Assembly: GCF_000711735.1 (NCBI RefSeq)
Contig: NZ_JONL01000007.1
Coordinates: 218,267-282,266, forward strand
DNA from: Maridesulfovibrio frigidus DSM 17176
GTDB taxonomy: Bacteria; Desulfobacterota; Desulfovibrionia; Desulfovibrionales; Desulfovibrionaceae
Length of the DNA: 64,000 bases
Direction of reading: 5' to 3'
The notes under the pieces were generated by a model. That model was not told where the DNA came from, made no database searches, and saw only the letters and a program-made list of their open reading frames with translations. The translations under genes and the position numbers were made by a program. Shown here piece by piece: positions 36,296 to 46,589 of this stretch (position 1 is the first letter of the stretch; every line of letters begins with the position of its first letter).

Positions 36296-38347
36296 CTAAT
36301 CAGAGCTCTTTTTATCATCAGAGGATTTCTCTTCTTCAGACTTGGCTTCAGATTCTTGGCTAGATTTATCATCTGAATTATCTGGTGATTCGTCGAAAGA
36401 AAACTCATTGTTTTCAGTTGAATCAGCTTCAGACTTGGCTTCATCCTTCTCTTCAACCGGAGTATATCCAGCTTTTGCTGAAGACTCATAAGCCTTCGCA
36501 GCGTTTGAAGGAGTTGCTGAATTAGCCAAATTCTCAAGTGGAGGTAACACTCCACCGTTCATAAGCGTATCAATTTCATCTCCGGAGATAGTTTCACGCT
36601 CAAGTAATGCAGCGGCAATCGTATGGAGATGTTCTTTATTTTCAGTGAGCAACATCTTAGCTTTTTCAAGTGCGGTATCGATAATTCTTCTGATTTCAGA
36701 ATCGATAAGACGCGCTGTGTCTTCACTAAAGTCTTTACCATGACCAAATTCCTTACCGAGGAATACCTGATCATTGGTTTCACCAAAAGTCATAGGTCCG
36801 AGTTTTTCACTCATACCCCATTGACAAACCATGCTGCGAGCCATCTTAGTAGCGCGCTCGATATCATTGCTGGCCCCAGTGGTCATCTGGTCAAGGATCA
36901 GTTCCTCTGCAACACGACCACCAAGTAGCATAACAAGTGTATCTTCAAGGTATCTTTTAGAATAGTTATGACGATCATCAACTGGGAGCTGCTGGGTTAC
37001 ACCAAGAGCTCTACCACGAGGAATAATCGTGACCTTGTGAATTGGATCGGTATCTTCAAGAAGCTTAGCTGCAAGAGCATGCCCAGCTTCATGATACGCT
37101 GTAGTCTCTTTTTCTTTATCGTTAAGAATAAGACTACGACGTTCTCTACCCATAAGTACTTTATCTTTGGCTTCTTCGAAATCCACCATTTTCACGTAAT
37201 CCTGATTGTTCTTCGCTGCGGAGAGAGCCGCCTCATTGACGAGGTTCTCAAGATCCGCACCGGAAAATCCAGGGGTTCCGCGAGCAATGACATCAAGATC
37301 AAGATCATCTGCCAAAGGTGTTTTGCGGGTGTGAACTTTAAGGATATGCGCCCTGCCTCTAACATCAGGAGTAGGAACAACAACCTGTCTGTCGAAACGA
37401 CCTGGTCTAAGTAGAGCCGGGTCAAGTACATCAGGTCTATTCGTAGCAGCAATAAGGATAACGCCTTCGTTAGACTCAAATCCATCCATCTCTACGAGAA
37501 GCTGGTTAAGTGTCTGCTCGCGTTCATCATGCCCGCCGCCGAGACCGGCGCCACGCTGACGTCCAACTGCGTCAATTTCATCAATAAATATCAAACAAGG
37601 AGCATTCTTTTTACCCTGAGCAAAAAGATCACGAACACGAGAAGCACCGACACCAACGAACATTTCAACAAAATCCGAACCGGAAATTGAAAAGAATGGT
37701 ACGCCAGCTTCACCAGCAACAGCACGTGCAAGTAATGTTTTACCAGTACCCGGTGACCCGACAAGAAGAACCCCTTTAGGGATACGACCGCCAAGACGCG
37801 TAAACTTCTTAGGTTCGCTAAGAAACTGGACTATTTCAGAAAGCTCTTCTTTAGCTTCGTCTACTCCGGCAACATCCTGAAATGTTACTTTAGCGCTTTC
37901 TTCATTAAGCATACGAGCTTTGGATTTACCGAAAGACATGGCCCCGCCACGTCCGCCGCCACCGCCGCCTTGCATTTGACGCATGAAAAATATCCATACA
38001 CCAACAAGAAGCAGCATAGGAAACCAAGATATGAACAGAGTCATATACCAAGGAGAATCTTCTGCCGGTTCTGCTATCACTTCAATTTTATTCTTAATCA
38101 GATTAGGAATTAGAGTAGGATCATTAGGGCTATAGGTAACGAAACGTTTATCGCCAACCATAACTCCGCTGATTTTCTGTCCTTGAATCTTGACCTGTAT
38201 GATCTCTCCGCTATCGACTTTCATAAGGAAGTCAGTATAGGAAACCTTTTGCTGGGGAGCTGCAGGCTGGTTGAAAAGATTGAACAAAACAATCATCACC
38301 AACATGATGGTTACCCAGACCAAGAGGTTCTTGGCAAAACTGTTCAA
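36296..38347 (-). CDS. ftsH: ATP-dependent zinc metalloprotease FtsH
   Basis: FtsH is the membrane-anchored AAA+ protease that degrades regulatory and misfolded membrane proteins. The 683-residue product has two N-terminal TM segments (about 8-24 and 105-123) flanking a periplasmic domain. A Gly-rich linker ([10 protein letters not shown]) follows, then Walker A GSPGTGKT near residue 202, Walker B IFIDEID, and the zinc site HEAGH near 419. The last ~70 residues are an unusual acidic Ser/Glu/Asp/Lys-rich tail. The start is TTG behind AAGGAG, 8 bases apart; low-efficiency initiation may limit expression. Confidence 0.95.
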   Translation of the reverse strand: MNSFAKNLLVWVTIMLVMIVLFNLFNQPAAPQQKVSYTDFLMKVDSGEIIQVKIQGQKISGVMVGDKRFVTYSPNDPTLIPNLIKNKIEVIAEPAEDSPWYMTLFISWFPMLLLVGVWIFFMRQMQGGGGGGRGGAMSFGKSKARMLNEESAKVTFQDVAGVDEAKEELSEIVQFLSEPKKFTRLGGRIPKGVLLVGSPGTGKTLLARAVAGEAGVPFFSISGSDFVEMFVGVGASRVRDLFAQGKKNAPCLIFIDEIDAVGRQRGAGLGGGHDEREQTLNQLLVEMDGFESNEGVILIAATNRPDVLDPALLRPGRFDRQVVVPTPDVRGRAHILKVHTRKTPLADDLDLDVIARGTPGFSGADLENLVNEAALSAAKNNQDYVKMVDFEEAKDKVLMGRERRSLILNDKEKETTAYHEAGHALAAKLLEDTDPIHKVTIIPRGRALGVTQQLPVDDRHNYSKRYLEDTLVMLLGGRVAEELILDQMTTGASNDIERATKMARSMVCQWGMSEKLGPMTFGETNDQVFLGKEFGHGKDFSEDTARLIDSEIRRIIDTALEKAKMLLTENKEHLHTIAAALLERETISGDEIDTLMNGGVLPPLENLANSATPSNAAKAYESSAKAGYTPVEEKDEAKSEADSTENNEFSFDESPDNSDDKSSQESEAKSEEEKSSDDKKSSD

Positions 38348-38540
38348 AATTCATCTCCTTCATATTTGTCCGGCCCATGTCTGCAACGCGCAAACCTAAG
38401 GTATACGGACTAAAATCAGTTCTTTGTTTAGCTTCAATCAGTATTAATAAGTCTAATTCTAGAAAAGGCAAGGGGAATAAGAAATATTATTAATGCTTGC
38501 CCTTACCGTGTAAAATTGGTAGCTGATTTTTCATGAGAAC

Positions 38541-38634
38541 GGAAGTGTTTCGTCACCGGTGTGGCGCCTGGACTTCAAATCCAGTGGACGGGCTAACCCT
38601 CGTCGGTAGGTTCGACTCCTATACACTTCCGCCA
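38541..38634 (+). tRNA. selC: tRNA-Sec (anticodon TCA)
   Basis: The gene has an eight-base acceptor stem (GGAAGTGT / ACACTTCC) followed by G and an encoded CCA. The anticodon arm CTGGACTTCAAATCCAG carries TCA at 38575-38577. There is a long variable arm and the T-loop GGTTCGACTCC. The length of 94 bases, the anticodon and the near identity of the anticodon arm to E. coli selC make the call firm. The organism therefore probably decodes UGA as selenocysteine; selA, selB and selD are not in this window. Confidence 0.96.
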
Positions 38635-38774
38635 TTCACTCCCCCAACACCCCTTCAGAACTATCAATAAAACACAATTATTAGCTTCCCAGTATGACAA
38701 ATAATAAGTATTATAATACATGAAGAGGGACTCTTATAGCCTTTTTTTGCACGACAAAAAGAAGGAGCACAAAA

Positions 38775-39185
38775 ATGGATTCAAAATGTACTAAAGGATC
38801 TTTTTTATATACAGGATGCGATGCAATTGACGAACAGCATCAAGGCTTCTTTAAACTTCTGGAAAAATTTAATTCACAAATAGATGAAAACGACAACAGT
38901 GAAATCGCAGATATTATTTCTGAATTATATTTATACAGCATCTACCATTTTGAAACAGAAGAAAAAATTTTCAGCCAATACCCATCCATTGATTTTTCTA
39001 AACATCTAAATCAACATCAAGCTTTTTCCGAAAAAGTTGAGCAATTCAATAGCGTTTGTTTACTGGACAACACCGAAGGATCTCAGAAAGTACTCAAATT
39101 TATGAAAAACTGGCTCACATCGCATATTCAAAATATAGATGTTGCTGACTTCAAGGCGATAGAAGAATTAGAAAAAGCAAAATAA
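38775..39185 (+). CDS. Bacteriohemerythrin
   Basis: This is a non-heme diiron O2-binding protein of 136 residues with a four-helix-bundle pattern. Metal ligands are visible: the N-terminal helix DEQHQGFFKLL, then YSIYHFETEEKIF (H-F-x-x-E-E), HLNQHQAF, and HIQNIDVADF (H-x4-D). It has no fused sensor domain, so it is a single-domain oxygen-binding or oxygen-scavenging protein, common in anaerobes with microaerobic exposure. It stands alone, with RBS AAGGAG upstream and a terminator after it. Confidence 0.93.
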   Translation: MDSKCTKGSFLYTGCDAIDEQHQGFFKLLEKFNSQIDENDNSEIADIISELYLYSIYHFETEEKIFSQYPSIDFSKHLNQHQAFSEKVEQFNSVCLLDNTEGSQKVLKFMKNWLTSHIQNIDVADFKAIEELEKAK

Positions 39186-39220
39186 AAAAGCTCCATTCAA
39201 ATTGAATGGAGCTTTTTTTA
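39184..39220. terminator. Bidirectional terminator between hemerythrin and argH genes
   Basis: A nearly perfect palindrome GCTCCATTC / GAATGGAGC with a 5-base loop is flanked by A-runs on one side and T-runs on the other. It can end both the hemerythrin transcript and the convergent argH transcript. Confidence 0.9.
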
Positions 39221-39242
39221 AAACAAATTACAACAAACTGAC

Positions 39243-40625
39243 TTATTTCTTTAGCCAGACTTTTAGTTCAGCAATCTGAGACTTAACAGACTCAGGCCCA
39301 GTTCCACCGGGAGACACTCTACGTCTTACCGCGGCCTCATATGAAAGAATCTCGAACACATCTTCATCAATTTTATCTGAAAAAGACTTAAGCTCGGCAA
39401 GCGTCATATCCTCAAGCCCTTTACCTGCTGTTTCTGCATGAGCAACAGCCGATCCGGTAATGTGGTGAGCTTCACGGAAGGGAATGCCTTTACCGACTAA
39501 ATAGTCAGCAAGTTCAGTCGCATTCAAGAACCCTTTTTTCAGGGCATTTTCCATATTCTCAGCATTAAAGCCCATTACTTCCATCATATCTGCCATGATG
39601 GACACTGATGCATAGACCGTTTTGTCAGCATCAAAAAACGGCTCTTTATCTTCCTGCATATCTCTATTGTATGCCAGCGGAAGACCTTTCACAGTTGTGA
39701 GCATTGAAATCAAATCGCCGAAAACTCGGCCCGTTTTACCACGCATAAGCTCACACACGTCAGGATTCTTTTTCTGAGGCATGATTGATGAGCCGGTAGA
39801 ATAAGCATCAGGCAGCTTAATGAAGCCGAAACAAGGGTTAGCCCATATGATAAGCTCTTCACAAATTCGACTTAGGTGAGTCATAATCAAAGAGCCTGTA
39901 AACAATGATTCCATCACGAAATCACGATCCGAAACTGCATCAAGACTATTACGAAAAGTTCCATCCATACCAAGCTTTTCAGCTACAGAAGAAGGATTCA
40001 GAGGATAAGTTGTTCCAGCGAGAGCTGCAGCGCCAAGTGGGCTTACATTTACACGCTTAATACAATCACAAACGCGTTCATGATCTCTTTTGAACATCCA
40101 GGCATAAGCGAGCATGTGATGAGCCAAGCTTACAGGCTGAGCCGGCTGTAAGTGTGTATACCCCGGAAGCAAAACGCCTAGATGACCTTCAGCTTTTGCG
40201 GTGAATACGGAAATTAGTTTTTCAAGCACGTCTTTCCATGCTTCGAGACTGCGAACTACGTACAAACGAAAACCAAGGGCAACCTGATCATTACGACTAC
40301 GACCAGTGTGGAGCTTCCCACCGACTGCGCCAACAATTTCAGTAAGTCTGCTCTCGATATTCATGTGGAGATCTTCCATCTCCTTTTTCCACTCAAATTT
40401 ACCAGACTCGATTTCACCGAGAACAGTATCAAGACCTTCGACCAAAGTCTTAGCTTCATCCTCAGTAAGAACACCCTGCTCTGCCAGCACCTGAGCATGC
40501 GCTTTTGAGCCTTCAATATCTTCTCGGTACAGATTTTTATCATAGCTGACAGACTGCGTGTATTCTTCTACTGACGCAGCAGTTTTTTGAGCAAATCTTC
40601 CGCCCCATAATTTAATTTCAGCCAT
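39243..40625 (-). CDS. argH: Argininosuccinate lyase
   Basis: ArgH splits argininosuccinate into arginine and fumarate, the last step of arginine synthesis. The 460-residue protein has LWGGRFAQ at the N-terminus, [11 protein letters not shown], the catalytic His region [14 protein letters not shown] ([16 protein letters not shown]), and the fumarase/aspartase-family signature [11 protein letters not shown] near residue 280. ATG at 40625 is chosen over TTG at 40631 because GAGG is 8 bases before it. It lies 164 bases after argG with a hairpin between them. Confidence 0.95.
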   Translation of the reverse strand: MAEIKLWGGRFAQKTAASVEEYTQSVSYDKNLYREDIEGSKAHAQVLAEQGVLTEDEAKTLVEGLDTVLGEIESGKFEWKKEMEDLHMNIESRLTEIVGAVGGKLHTGRSRNDQVALGFRLYVVRSLEAWKDVLEKLISVFTAKAEGHLGVLLPGYTHLQPAQPVSLAHHMLAYAWMFKRDHERVCDCIKRVNVSPLGAAALAGTTYPLNPSSVAEKLGMDGTFRNSLDAVSDRDFVMESLFTGSLIMTHLSRICEELIIWANPCFGFIKLPDAYSTGSSIMPQKKNPDVCELMRGKTGRVFGDLISMLTTVKGLPLAYNRDMQEDKEPFFDADKTVYASVSIMADMMEVMGFNAENMENALKKGFLNATELADYLVGKGIPFREAHHITGSAVAHAETAGKGLEDMTLAELKSFSDKIDEDVFEILSYEAAVRRRVSPGGTGPESVKSQIAELKVWLKK

Positions 40626-40746
40626 GTTCAATACCTCGTAATGTCTATGTTTCTTTTAACTTTAAATAACACCAAAACAAAAAATCCCACCTTAAATCAA
40701 AGTCTCAGTCCGTAGGATTGAAAATGATCAATATGGGCAGGATCAA

Positions 40747-40780
40747 AAGGCTCAGGCAGGTTATTCCCCACCTGAGCCAT
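40747..40780 (-). terminator. Terminator or attenuator hairpin between argG and argH
   Basis: On the minus strand GGCTCAGG pairs with CCTGAGCC around a loop of 14 bases and is followed by TTTTG. The hairpin is about 10 bases after the argG stop. The weak T-tract suggests partial termination, so argH may have its own promoter in the 120 bases downstream. Confidence 0.7.
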
Positions 40781-40789
40781 ATAATTTAA

Positions 40790-42025
40790 CTATTTGTCGC
40801 AGTTATTGCCATCTGTGAGCCAATTGGACCCAGACTCAGCAGTTTTGCCTTTCAGTCTAAGACCGATGAGCTTAATGAAACCTTCTGCATCTTTCTGGTC
40901 GTAAACTTCATCTTCTTCAAAAGTAGCAAGATCAGCACGATAGAGAGAGTAAGGAGACTTACGCCCTTCAGGAATAACATTACCTTTGTAGAGCTTAACT
41001 CTAACTGTTCCAGTAATTTTTTCCTGAGTCTTATCAATCATTGCCTGAAGAGCTATGCGTTCAGGAGCATACCAGTATCCATTGTATACCATTTCAGCAT
41101 ACTTAGGAATGAGGCTGTCTCTGAGATGCATAACCTCGCGGTCCATGCAAAGACCTTCAAGATCGCGATGTGCAACGTGAATGATTGTTCCACCAGGAGT
41201 TTCGTATACACCGCGGGATTTCATTCCAACAAATCTATTCTCTACCATATCAACTCTACCAATTCCGTGCTTTCCACCGATTTCATTAAGTTTTTCAACT
41301 AATGCTGCGGGGGAGTGACTAACACCGTTGATTGCAACAGGGTCACCGCGTTCGAAATCAATAGTAATAATTTCAGGATCATTAGGTGCTTTTTCAATAG
41401 GAGTACAATATCTGTATGATTCAGGAGAAGGCGCATTCCACGGATCTTCAAGCTCAGAACCTTCAAAACTTACGTGAAGAAGGTTAGCGTCCATTGACCA
41501 TGGTTTACGGCGCGTAACCGGAATATCAATACCATTATCTTTAGCAAAAGCCATGAGGTCTGTACGGGATTTAAGATCCCACTCACGCCAAGGGGCAATA
41601 TTTAGAAGCCTAGGATTCATTCCCATTGCGCCAAGTTCAAAACGGACCTGATCATTACCTTTGCCTGTCGCACCATGTGCTACAGCCTGAGCGCCTTCGC
41701 TCTCGGCAATTTCAACCATTCTTTTAGCAATCAAAGGACGAGCAATGGCAGTTCCGAGGAGGTAACGTCCTTCGTAAATTGCGCCTGCGCGGAAACATGG
41801 AAAAATGAAATCGCGAGCAAATTCTTCGCGCAGATCTTCAACAAATGCCTTACTAGCACCAGTTGCAAGAGCTTTTTCTTCAATTCCATCAAGCTCTTCT
41901 CCCTGACCTAGGTCAGCAGTTAGAGTAATAACTTCGCAGTCATACTCCTGCTTGATCCATTTCAATATAACGGAGGTATCAAGACCACCTGAATATGCCA
42001 ATACTACTTTTTCTACTTTACTCAT
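40790..42025 (-). CDS. argG: Argininosuccinate synthase
   Basis: ArgG ligates citrulline and aspartate, consuming ATP. The 411-residue product has the PP-loop [14 protein letters not shown] near the N-terminus, [41 protein letters not shown] and [11 protein letters not shown] at 42025 follows AAGGA by eight bases and is preferred over an upstream ATG at 42040. It is 18 bases after argF, so argF-argG form an operon. Confidence 0.95.
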   Translation of the reverse strand: MSKVEKVVLAYSGGLDTSVILKWIKQEYDCEVITLTADLGQGEELDGIEEKALATGASKAFVEDLREEFARDFIFPCFRAGAIYEGRYLLGTAIARPLIAKRMVEIAESEGAQAVAHGATGKGNDQVRFELGAMGMNPRLLNIAPWREWDLKSRTDLMAFAKDNGIDIPVTRRKPWSMDANLLHVSFEGSELEDPWNAPSPESYRYCTPIEKAPNDPEIITIDFERGDPVAINGVSHSPAALVEKLNEIGGKHGIGRVDMVENRFVGMKSRGVYETPGGTIIHVAHRDLEGLCMDREVMHLRDSLIPKYAEMVYNGYWYAPERIALQAMIDKTQEKITGTVRVKLYKGNVIPEGRKSPYSLYRADLATFEEDEVYDQKDAEGFIKLIGLRLKGKTAESGSNWLTDGNNCDK

Positions 42026-42043
42026 TATTAATTCCTTCAAATA

Positions 42044-43021
42044 TTATTCTACAGCATGAACATTTGGAACAACAGTAATCGGCCCAAGAAGCTTTCCAAC
42101 GGCTTCAAGATCAACTTCTATACCGTTAACAGCCCACTCAAGAATAGCTTTCTGCATATGCAGTCTGTTTTCTGCCTGATCAAATATAATAGATCTCGGC
42201 CCGTCAAGTACATCAGCCGTTACTTCCTCACCTCTATGTGCAGGCAAGCAATGCATAACTTTGCAATCTGGATGAGCATGAGCGAGAAGTTCCTCGTTAA
42301 CCTGATAAGGAGCAAAAGCTTTTTCACGCTCAGTCTGCTCTTCTTCCTGCCCCATTGAGGCAAATACATCAGTATTAACGTAATGAGCTCCTTTGACCGC
42401 TTCAATTGGGTCGTAGCTCATGTTGATCTTAGCGCCCATAGCAAGTGCACGTGCGATAACATCAGAATTAGGCTCATAGCCTTCCGGGAAAGACAAGGTA
42501 AGATAAATAGGGAAATATATAGCCGCATTAATCCATGAATGCGCCATATTATTACCGTCGCCAATCCACGTAACCTGAAGATTTCCAAGATCAGGTGTTC
42601 TTTCGTAAATAGTCAACATATCGCTCAAGACCTGACAAGGATGGTACCTGTCGGTAAGAGCATTAATTACAGGAACAGAGGAATTTTCTGCAAGTACGCG
42701 CAATTTCTGCTGTCCGAAAGTCCTTACAACTAAAGCATCAGCATAGCGGGATAAAACTTTAGCAGTATCTTCAAGAGGTTCACTTCTTCCGAGCTGGGAT
42801 TCAGCTGGTGTCATAAATATGGAATGACCACCAAGCTGTTCAATAGCAACGTCAAAGGAAACTCTAGTTCTTGTTGAAGCTTTTTCAAAAACCATAACAA
42901 CAGTCTTGCCTTCAAGAGCATTGTTTCTGATTTTATTATCTTTTAGCTCTTTTGCCCTAAGCACGAGCTGACCGAGTTCTGAACGTGGAACATCATTAAT
43001 TTTAAGCAGATGCCTGATCAT
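42044..43021 (-). CDS. argF: Ornithine carbamoyltransferase
   Basis: ArgF makes citrulline from ornithine and carbamoyl phosphate. The 325-residue protein begins MIRHLLKINDV behind GGAG, which fixes the start at 43021 rather than the longer frame at 43063. Motifs are the carbamoyl-phosphate loop FEKASTRTRVSF, DALVVRTFGQ, NALTDRYHPCQ, and the ornithine-site MHCLPAHRGEEV. It is the first gene of argF-argG(-argH). Confidence 0.94.
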   Translation of the reverse strand: MIRHLLKINDVPRSELGQLVLRAKELKDNKIRNNALEGKTVVMVFEKASTRTRVSFDVAIEQLGGHSIFMTPAESQLGRSEPLEDTAKVLSRYADALVVRTFGQQKLRVLAENSSVPVINALTDRYHPCQVLSDMLTIYERTPDLGNLQVTWIGDGNNMAHSWINAAIYFPIYLTLSFPEGYEPNSDVIARALAMGAKINMSYDPIEAVKGAHYVNTDVFASMGQEEEQTEREKAFAPYQVNEELLAHAHPDCKVMHCLPAHRGEEVTADVLDGPRSIIFDQAENRLHMQKAILEWAVNGIEVDLEAVGKLLGPITVVPNVHAVE

Positions 43022-43195
43022 TATTAAACTCCAAAATAGTATGTTTAAAAGCTCGCAAAGCAAGAACGGGAAATCATTGCTTATAAGCCCTGCTATTGTA
43101 AACTAAAATTTATGGTGAAATTTAAGTGAATAGCATTAAAAATATCTGAAAAGCACAAAAACAGCATTATCGGACTATAAATTCGATAATCTGTC

Positions 43196-43230
43196 TAAAA
43201 CGGGCTGGCATAAATTCTATTGCCAACCCA
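43196..43230 (-). terminator. Terminator overlapping the end of ybeY
   Basis: On the minus strand GGGTTGGCA pairs with TGCCAGCCC (one G-T pair) and is followed by GTTTTAG. The left arm includes the last codons of ybeY. Confidence 0.65.
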
Positions 43231-43672
43231 CTGTTCGCTGTCGGAAAATGGGAGAAACAGACTCGACGGCCGTATCCGTAAGTGAATACATTTCCTGACC
43301 ATGGTCATACCCGGCCAAATGAAGCAACGCATGAGCCAGAAGCCTGACAATGTGTTCTTCGGGAGCTTGACCATAAAGCACAGTTTCACGGGCCAAAGTA
43401 TCAACTGACAATACAATTTCACCTAAATATTTATTTTCAGCGATATCTGGCTCTTCAGAAAATGGAAAACTCAAAACATTTGTAGGGCCAACGCACCCTA
43501 AAAATTCCTGATTGATTTCAGCAATTGCCGAATCATCAGTAATCTTAAGGTCGTAATCAAAACCTTCAATCTTAAGCACCTTAAGCAACTGCTCTGACAT
43601 ATGGAGCATTTCTCTCTTGCTTAAAGGGAAATTTGAATCAGGCTTGCATTCATATGTTAATGAAAGGCTCAT
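43217..43672 (-). CDS. ybeY: rRNA maturation endoribonuclease YbeY
   Basis: YbeY is a zinc-dependent RNase that takes part in 16S rRNA 3'-end maturation and ribosome quality control. The 151-residue product has NVLSFPFSE, YLGEIVLS, and the three-His zinc motif HALLHLAGYDHGQEM near residues 112-126. It overlaps phoH by four bases (ATGA), the usual phoH-ybeY pairing. Confidence 0.94.
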   Translation of the reverse strand: MSLSLTYECKPDSNFPLSKREMLHMSEQLLKVLKIEGFDYDLKITDDSAIAEINQEFLGCVGPTNVLSFPFSEEPDIAENKYLGEIVLSVDTLARETVLYGQAPEEHIVRLLAHALLHLAGYDHGQEMYSLTDTAVESVSPIFRQRTVGWQ

Positions 43673-44652
43673 TTATGATAACCTTGGCCTTCATAAGATT
43701 CGTAAGCCTTCACAATTTTTGCAACCAGCGGATGCCTGACAACGTCAGTATCCTCAAATTTTATGAAATTTATTCCTTCAACATCATGAAGAACATTGCG
43801 GGCAACGACCAGACCGGATGAAACATGGCCAGGCAGATCTATTTGCGTAACGTCGCCAGTAATTACAGCCTTGGAACCGGGTCCCAGACGTGTAATAAAC
43901 ATTTTCATTTGCTCAGGAGTAGTGTTCTGCGCTTCATCAAGAATTACAAATGCGTTACTGAGAGTTCTGCCGCGCATAAATGCTAATGGAGCAATTTCAA
44001 TAATATTTTCTTCAATCATATCCTGAACTTTTGGAACGTCGAGCATATCATAAAGAGCATCATACAATGGACGCATGTAAGGATCGACTTTATCAACCAT
44101 ATCGCCGGGCAGAAATCCGAGCTTCTCACCAGCCTCAACAGCAGGCCTGGTTAGAATAATTTTCTTAACTTCTTTGCGAGTTAAGGCATAAATAGCCATC
44201 GCTACCGCCAGATAAGTTTTCCCTGTGCCGGCTGGACCGATGGAAAAAACCATATCATTTTCACGTATTGCGGAAAAATAGGCTCTTTGAGTAAGTGTGC
44301 GCGGAGCAATTGATTTCTTACGTGAAACGGAAAAAAGTTCATCTCTGAAAATTTTTACAAGGTCCGCGGCTGGATTTTGACAAAGAATTTTATACGCCGC
44401 TTCAACATCTTGAGGGAAAACATTTTTGCCAGCCTTAAGGACCGCATAGAGCTGAGTGAAAGTTTTGGCAACCGGATCAATCAATTCATGGCTGTCGGCT
44501 GTCAGTTGCAACGAGTTTCCCCGGCTATCAATCTGAACTTCTGAGAGCTTGGAAATAACAACGAGGTTTGAATTTTGAGCACCAAAAAGCGTACTCGCCA
44601 ACATTACATCGTCGAATTCCAACTTCACCCGTATTTTCTCATTTTCCGTCAT
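43669..44652 (-). CDS. PhoH-family ATPase (YbeZ-like)
   Basis: This is a PhoH-like nucleotide-binding protein, thought to act as an RNA helicase or partner of YbeY. The 327-residue product has an N-terminal KH-like domain, then Walker A [14 protein letters not shown] near residue 139, [19 protein letters not shown], and Walker B [23 protein letters not shown]-like ([16 protein letters not shown]). [12 protein letters not shown] follows. Length and order match YbeZ. It is coupled to ybeY by overlap. Confidence 0.93.
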   Translation of the reverse strand: [327 protein letters not shown]

Positions 44653-44744
44653 AAAATATTACTCTTCTTGATTTTGTCAGGAAGAAATACGGCAGGTTCT
44701 AATAATATGCAACTGAATGCTATGGTGCCATCCAATTAAAATAA

Positions 44745-45113
44745 TCAATTGGAAAGAAGTTCCTCAATGGCTGCAACAATTTCCTTTGAATTAAAAGGCT
44801 TAGTGAAAGTATACTTCACACCAAACATTTTAACCCAATCGAGGGAATCGTAATTTGCGGAAGAACTTCCCCCTGAAACTGCAATAATCTTGACATCAGG
44901 GTTTTCTTTCATCAATTCCCGAACAGTTTGCACACCCTCTTTCTCTGGCATAAAAATATCAGTGATAACAATGTCAATAACATCTTTATCATAATTATTA
45001 AGAGCCTTTATACCATCTTCAGCTTCTGAAATAATGTGGCCTTCCTTCTCAAGCATAGCTCTAAGAATTTGGCGAGATATAGGATCATCATCGACGACGA
45101 GAATCCGCGGCAT
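44745..45113 (-). CDS. Stand-alone response regulator receiver protein
   Basis: A CheY-like single receiver domain of 122 residues. VDDDPISRQILR gives the acidic pocket, the phospho-acceptor Asp is near residue 52 in VITDIFMPEKEG, VSGG gives the switch residue, and TKPF gives the conserved Lys. No output domain and no histidine kinase nearby, so the partner is unknown. It may act in a phosphorelay or on flagellar/chemotaxis components. Confidence 0.92.
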   Translation of the reverse strand: MPRILVVDDDPISRQILRAMLEKEGHIISEAEDGIKALNNYDKDVIDIVITDIFMPEKEGVQTVRELMKENPDVKIIAVSGGSSSANYDSLDWVKMFGVKYTFTKPFNSKEIVAAIEELLSN

Positions 45114-45247
45114 ACCAGCCTCCTTAACTACTAAATCTTAATATTTACAATTAAAATAGTACAATATAGATTAAAATAAGCATTTAATTTTCAACTAAAC
45201 CAATTATCTCTTTAAAAACATATTTTCAACAATTAAAGAAATAAAAC

Positions 45248-46414
45248 TTAGTGTCTTCGTTTTCCACTTCCTTCAAAAATTTCAAATTCAAGCAATCTAC
45301 ATTCAATTTTAGCATTATAAAAAAGCAATCTGCGAGATGTTTTGAGACCAACAAGTTTAGCAAGGCTTGAGTTTCCGGTGAACACATACCCTTTGTAACC
45401 CTGACATTTGTTTTTTAAGAAATCACCAATGCCGGCGTATACTTTTTCAAGCAAGGTTGTTGCGCCCATCCTTTCGCCATATTCTGGATTAAAAAAGATA
45501 ACGCCTTTTCCTTTTGGAATCTCAGTTTCACGAAAATCACAAACCTCAAATTCGATAAGATGCTCAACACCAGCTGCACGGGCATTTTTACGAGAAGCTT
45601 CTATTGCAACCGGATCAATATCAGTAGATATAATCCTGCACTCGAGCGAAGTTTTTTCGCGGTCCTCAGCTTCTATACAAAGATTTTCCCAATATGGTTC
45701 ATTATATCCGGGCAAATTCATAAATGCGAACTTCTCACGAATGAGTCCTGGAGCGCCTTGAAGCGCAATAAGCGCAGCTTCAATAGCAAGAGTTCCACTA
45801 CCACACATTGGAGAAATAAAATTTACTCGACCGTTCCACCCTGAAGCTTTAATTAAAGTAGCTGCAAGAGTTTCCTGTAGTGGCGCTTTGTGAGGAAGCT
45901 TTCTATATCCTCTTTTAGAAAGAGGCACGCCTGAGGTATCTAAATAGATGGTACAATCGTCATCTCTCCAGTGAAGAAAAACTATAATACCAGTCATATC
46001 TGGACCGGAAGAAGGACGTCTGCCCAGCTTCTCACGGACTTTATCAACAATAGCGTCTTTGACCCTGACATTGGCAAAGCGGGTATCATTAATAGTTTCA
46101 GTGATAACAGAGGATGTAATCGTTAGATAATCATCAGGACCTAGGATTCTTTCCCATTCCATAACTTTGACTTCTTCGTACATCTCATCTGGAGTCGCAG
46201 CCTTAAACTTCTTAAGCTGGTATAATACTCTGTGACCGCTACGTGTCCAAAGGTTGAGCCTCATGCATTCATTGAGCGAAGCTTTAGTTTCAACTCCAGC
46301 ATAGAATTCATTTCTTACTGTAAAACCCATATTGGAAATTTCATCAACGAGATAGGGTGAAAAGCCTTTGGGGCAAGTGACCATAACCACACTTTTGCGT
46401 TCAAAATCGAGCAT
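45248..46414 (-). CDS. THUMP-domain RNA N2-guanine methyltransferase (RlmL/Trm14-like)
   Basis: This is a predicted rRNA or tRNA methyltransferase. The 388-residue protein has an N-terminal ferredoxin-like/THUMP region (about residues 10-155, with CPKGFSPYLVDEI and RVKDAIVDKVREKLG). A linker with DTSGVPLSKRGYR and APLQETLAATLI precedes the Rossmann domain with SPMCGSGTLAIEAAL. The catalytic motif, normally NPPYG in this family, reads FFNPEYGERMG, so the second Pro is Glu. It resembles the N-terminal half of E. coli RlmL. It is transcribed alone. Confidence 0.87.
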   Translation of the reverse strand: MLDFERKSVVMVTCPKGFSPYLVDEISNMGFTVRNEFYAGVETKASLNECMRLNLWTRSGHRVLYQLKKFKAATPDEMYEEVKVMEWERILGPDDYLTITSSVITETINDTRFANVRVKDAIVDKVREKLGRRPSSGPDMTGIIVFLHWRDDDCTIYLDTSGVPLSKRGYRKLPHKAPLQETLAATLIKASGWNGRVNFISPMCGSGTLAIEAALIALQGAPGLIREKFAFMNLPGYNEPYWENLCIEAEDREKTSLECRIISTDIDPVAIEASRKNARAAGVEHLIEFEVCDFRETEIPKGKGVIFFNPEYGERMGATTLLEKVYAGIGDFLKNKCQGYKGYVFTGNSSLAKLVGLKTSRRLLFYNAKIECRLLEFEIFEGSGKRRH

Positions 46415-46589
46415 TATATCCTCATTACGAAATATTAATCTGTATTGTTAATCAAGTTACTAGGTACCGATATACAGAAACACAAAATTCCACAAATCTT
46501 TTTATCTAAAAAAGAATATAAACAGCCATAAACATCACAACTCTTAAAACCACTACAAGAATACACATAATCATATTGCCGAATACTTG

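Noticed and set aside
40790..42040. Upstream ATG at 42040 for argG
   Set aside because: The ATG at 42025 has AAGGA eight bases before it and gives the conserved ArgG N-terminus.
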